From positions 1 through 24,468 of the forward strand of contig DATKPK010000045.1 in assembly GCA_035524095.1 (NCBI GenBank): a DNA stretch of 24,468 nucleotides, given 5' to 3'. Positions 24,101 through 24,468 of the stretch are shown here, piece by piece (the first letter of the stretch is position 1; the number at the start of each line of letters is the position of its first letter). The position numbers and the translations under genes were made by a program. The stretch comes from DATJUF01 sp035524095 (lineage in GTDB: Bacteria > Desulfobacterota > Binatia > Binatales > Binataceae). The notes beneath the pieces are model-generated. The model ran no database searches. It worked only from the letters and a program-made list of their open reading frames with translations, and had not been told where the DNA came from.

Positions 24101-24406
24101 TACTGGCAGGCAGAACTCTATAGGGTCAAGGGCGAGATCATCCTCAAAGCACTTGGGGCGCATGATCTGCAAGCGACCGATCAAGACGAAGCGGAAGGTT
24201 GTTTTCGACGCGCTATCGCTATCGCTCAAGAACAAAAATCGAAATCTTTGGAGTTACGCGCTACGACGAGCCTTTGCTGCCTGTGGAAGCTGCAATCCAA
24301 ACGTCACGAAATCCGACGTGCCCTTGAGAAGATTCTTCCATCCTTCTCGGAAGGATTTGATACCCTCGATTTACAAAATGCAAAGGTAATGTTCGCGGCT
24401 CTATGA
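21107..24406 (+). CDS. Zinc-ribbon / class III adenylate cyclase / ATPase / TPR regulator
   Basis: The 1099-residue protein is multidomain. Residues 1-45 form a double zinc ribbon (Cys3, 6, 17, 20 and Cys28, 31, 42, 45). A class III nucleotide cyclase domain spans about 70-250, with metal Asp80 (FCDLVGST) and Asp124 (YLGDGLMVFFG) and the transition-state pair Asn198/Arg202 (PNIANR), so it looks catalytically competent. An AAA/STAND-type ATPase follows from FVGRSEEL (269), with Walker A GEPGIGKS (298-305) and Walker B VVIACEDLHWADPS (about 422). From about 650 to the end, helical TPR-like repeats probably form a protein-binding platform. The architecture is known from soil Proteobacteria and Rokubacteria-type genomes. 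It probably makes cAMP (or cGMP) in response to an unidentified ligand. GAGGAG 8 nt upstream supports the start. Its base composition is somewhat less GC-rich than the trp region. Confidence 0.9.
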   Translation: MRCPACGSNNPAEAKFCDQCAAAMPTACQSCGRVNRAGAKFCAACSSPLELTSNDLPSPNKDDENGLHAERRHLTVLFCDLVGSTEISAKLDPEDWREIVTSYHQTATETVTRFGGSVALYLGDGLMVFFGYPQANEEDPQRAVLAGLALLDAIAALNLKVAERYHLKLAIRVGIHSGPVVISEGSGRQANVFGPVPNIANRVEGIAEPNTVLITGAVHRLIAGLFVVEDLGLRPLRGVEHTLQLYRVIQWSGVRGRLAASAATGLTPFVGRSEELSVLRNRWDRARAGEGQAVLVIGEPGIGKSRLLQRFREELADIPHIWVDCASVSLHQNTPFYAVEDMLRQALRINVDQTPEESLALMEASLELAGLNPSEAVPLIAPLISLPLPGKYPPLQLEPDQRRKRLLATITAWAFGTAKIQPVVIACEDLHWADPSTVEVNQLLVEQCATSPMLMICTARPEFQPAWSFRAHHTNLTLNRLTAGDTREMVSRLTPLANLDRATASTLVERSGGVPLFVEQLTHSVLEGGVESAVHDIPTTLHDSLMARLDRLGEAREIAQIASVIGHEFSWETLRAVADVSDEELTDSLRTLGDAQLLLERGLPPQANYSFRHALIGDAAYQSLLRSKRQNYHRRIAEHLADRSPDQPNSQPQLLAHHYTEAGLIELAIPQWQLAGQMAIQRSANSEAINHLAKGLTLLNSLPASIERFHQELTFQLSLGAPLIATKGFASADVGTAYARARELCQQAGDVPQLCPVLYGLWTFYTARADHVVARELAEQCLRAAQKADDSASLLQAHQIYGVGLIAIGDFSQALKHLDAAIAIYDPSEHEALAYTYGHHPAISWINSAWALWFLGYPDQARKKYREGLAIAQKVNHPYTSVFLSAWAAWLFCFCGDSQTAKDLASATIEASTKHGFAFYRTWGMIMLGWAMTQQNQLTDGIIRMRDGLDEYRAMGALTIVPGFLSLLASAYSNAKRVDEGLGALTEAQALVSQGGERYWQAELYRVKGEIILKALGAHDLQATDQDEAEGCFRRAIAIAQEQKSKSLELRATTSLCCLWKLQSKRHEIRRALEKILPSFSEGFDTLDLQNAKVMFAAL

Positions 24407-24468
24407 AGACCTTCATCTATATCTTCATGCGTTCGCCGATAGTTAATTCGCACTAATGCGAAATGGTT

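Overview
The window reads as a chromosomal segment of a GC-rich, Gram-negative, probably uncultured bacterium. It has secreted and lipidated envelope proteins, a SPOR-domain protein and a vitamin B12 ABC importer. The order trpE-G-D-C-F-B-A followed by accD is of a type seen in Proteobacteria and deltaproteobacterial relatives. The DUF1329 secreted protein, the single-chain EtfB-EtfA flavoprotein and the large zinc-ribbon/cyclase/ATPase regulator would fit a Binatota or 'Desulfobacterota-like' soil lineage. That placement is an impression from gene content, not something proven by the sequence.

Layout. 1-1553: a plus-strand DUF1329 exported protein. 1721-9561: a complete tryptophan operon on the minus strand, trpL-E-G-D-C-F-B-A, with accD as the last gene. 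Its control region (9420-9600) contains a 25-codon leader peptide with two Trp codons, mutually exclusive antiterminator and terminator hairpins, and a TTGACA promoter that would start the RNA almost at the leader AUG. 9718-12192: argS and a downstream SPOR protein, minus strand. 12366-13154: a plus-strand short-chain dehydrogenase with an unusual active site, convergent with a VOC protein resembling methylmalonyl-CoA epimerase (13159-13608). 13746-15032: an unrecognised small protein, a headless HicB-like antitoxin relic and a Cys-rich lipoprotein. 15128-17991: a BtuF-BtuC-BtuD-like importer operon, minus strand. 17992-18210: a divergent intergenic region with a palindrome and two 49-nt hairpin repeats. 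18211-20037: a fused electron transfer flavoprotein. 20134-20595: a GIY-YIG-like protein. 20596-21106: non-coding or decayed sequence. 21107-24406: a 1099-residue zinc-ribbon/adenylate cyclase/ATPase/TPR regulator.

How it works together. All seven Trp enzymes needed to go from chorismate to tryptophan are encoded in one tightly overlapping transcription unit. It is controlled by ribosome-mediated attenuation and probably by feedback inhibition of TrpE. AccD ties the unit to fatty-acid synthesis. The B12 importer, the epimerase-like protein, the SDR and the fused ETF could all serve acyl-CoA or propionate-type catabolism, but this is inferred from proximity only.

The most interesting signals are the trp attenuator with its possibly leaderless leader peptide, the paired hairpin repeats upstream of the ETF gene, the single-chain ETF itself, and two decayed genes (HicB-like, and a frameshifted minus-strand relic near 20.7 kb). 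I saw no CRISPR array, tRNA, rRNA, insertion sequence or phage genes, and no clearly undescribed multi-gene system.
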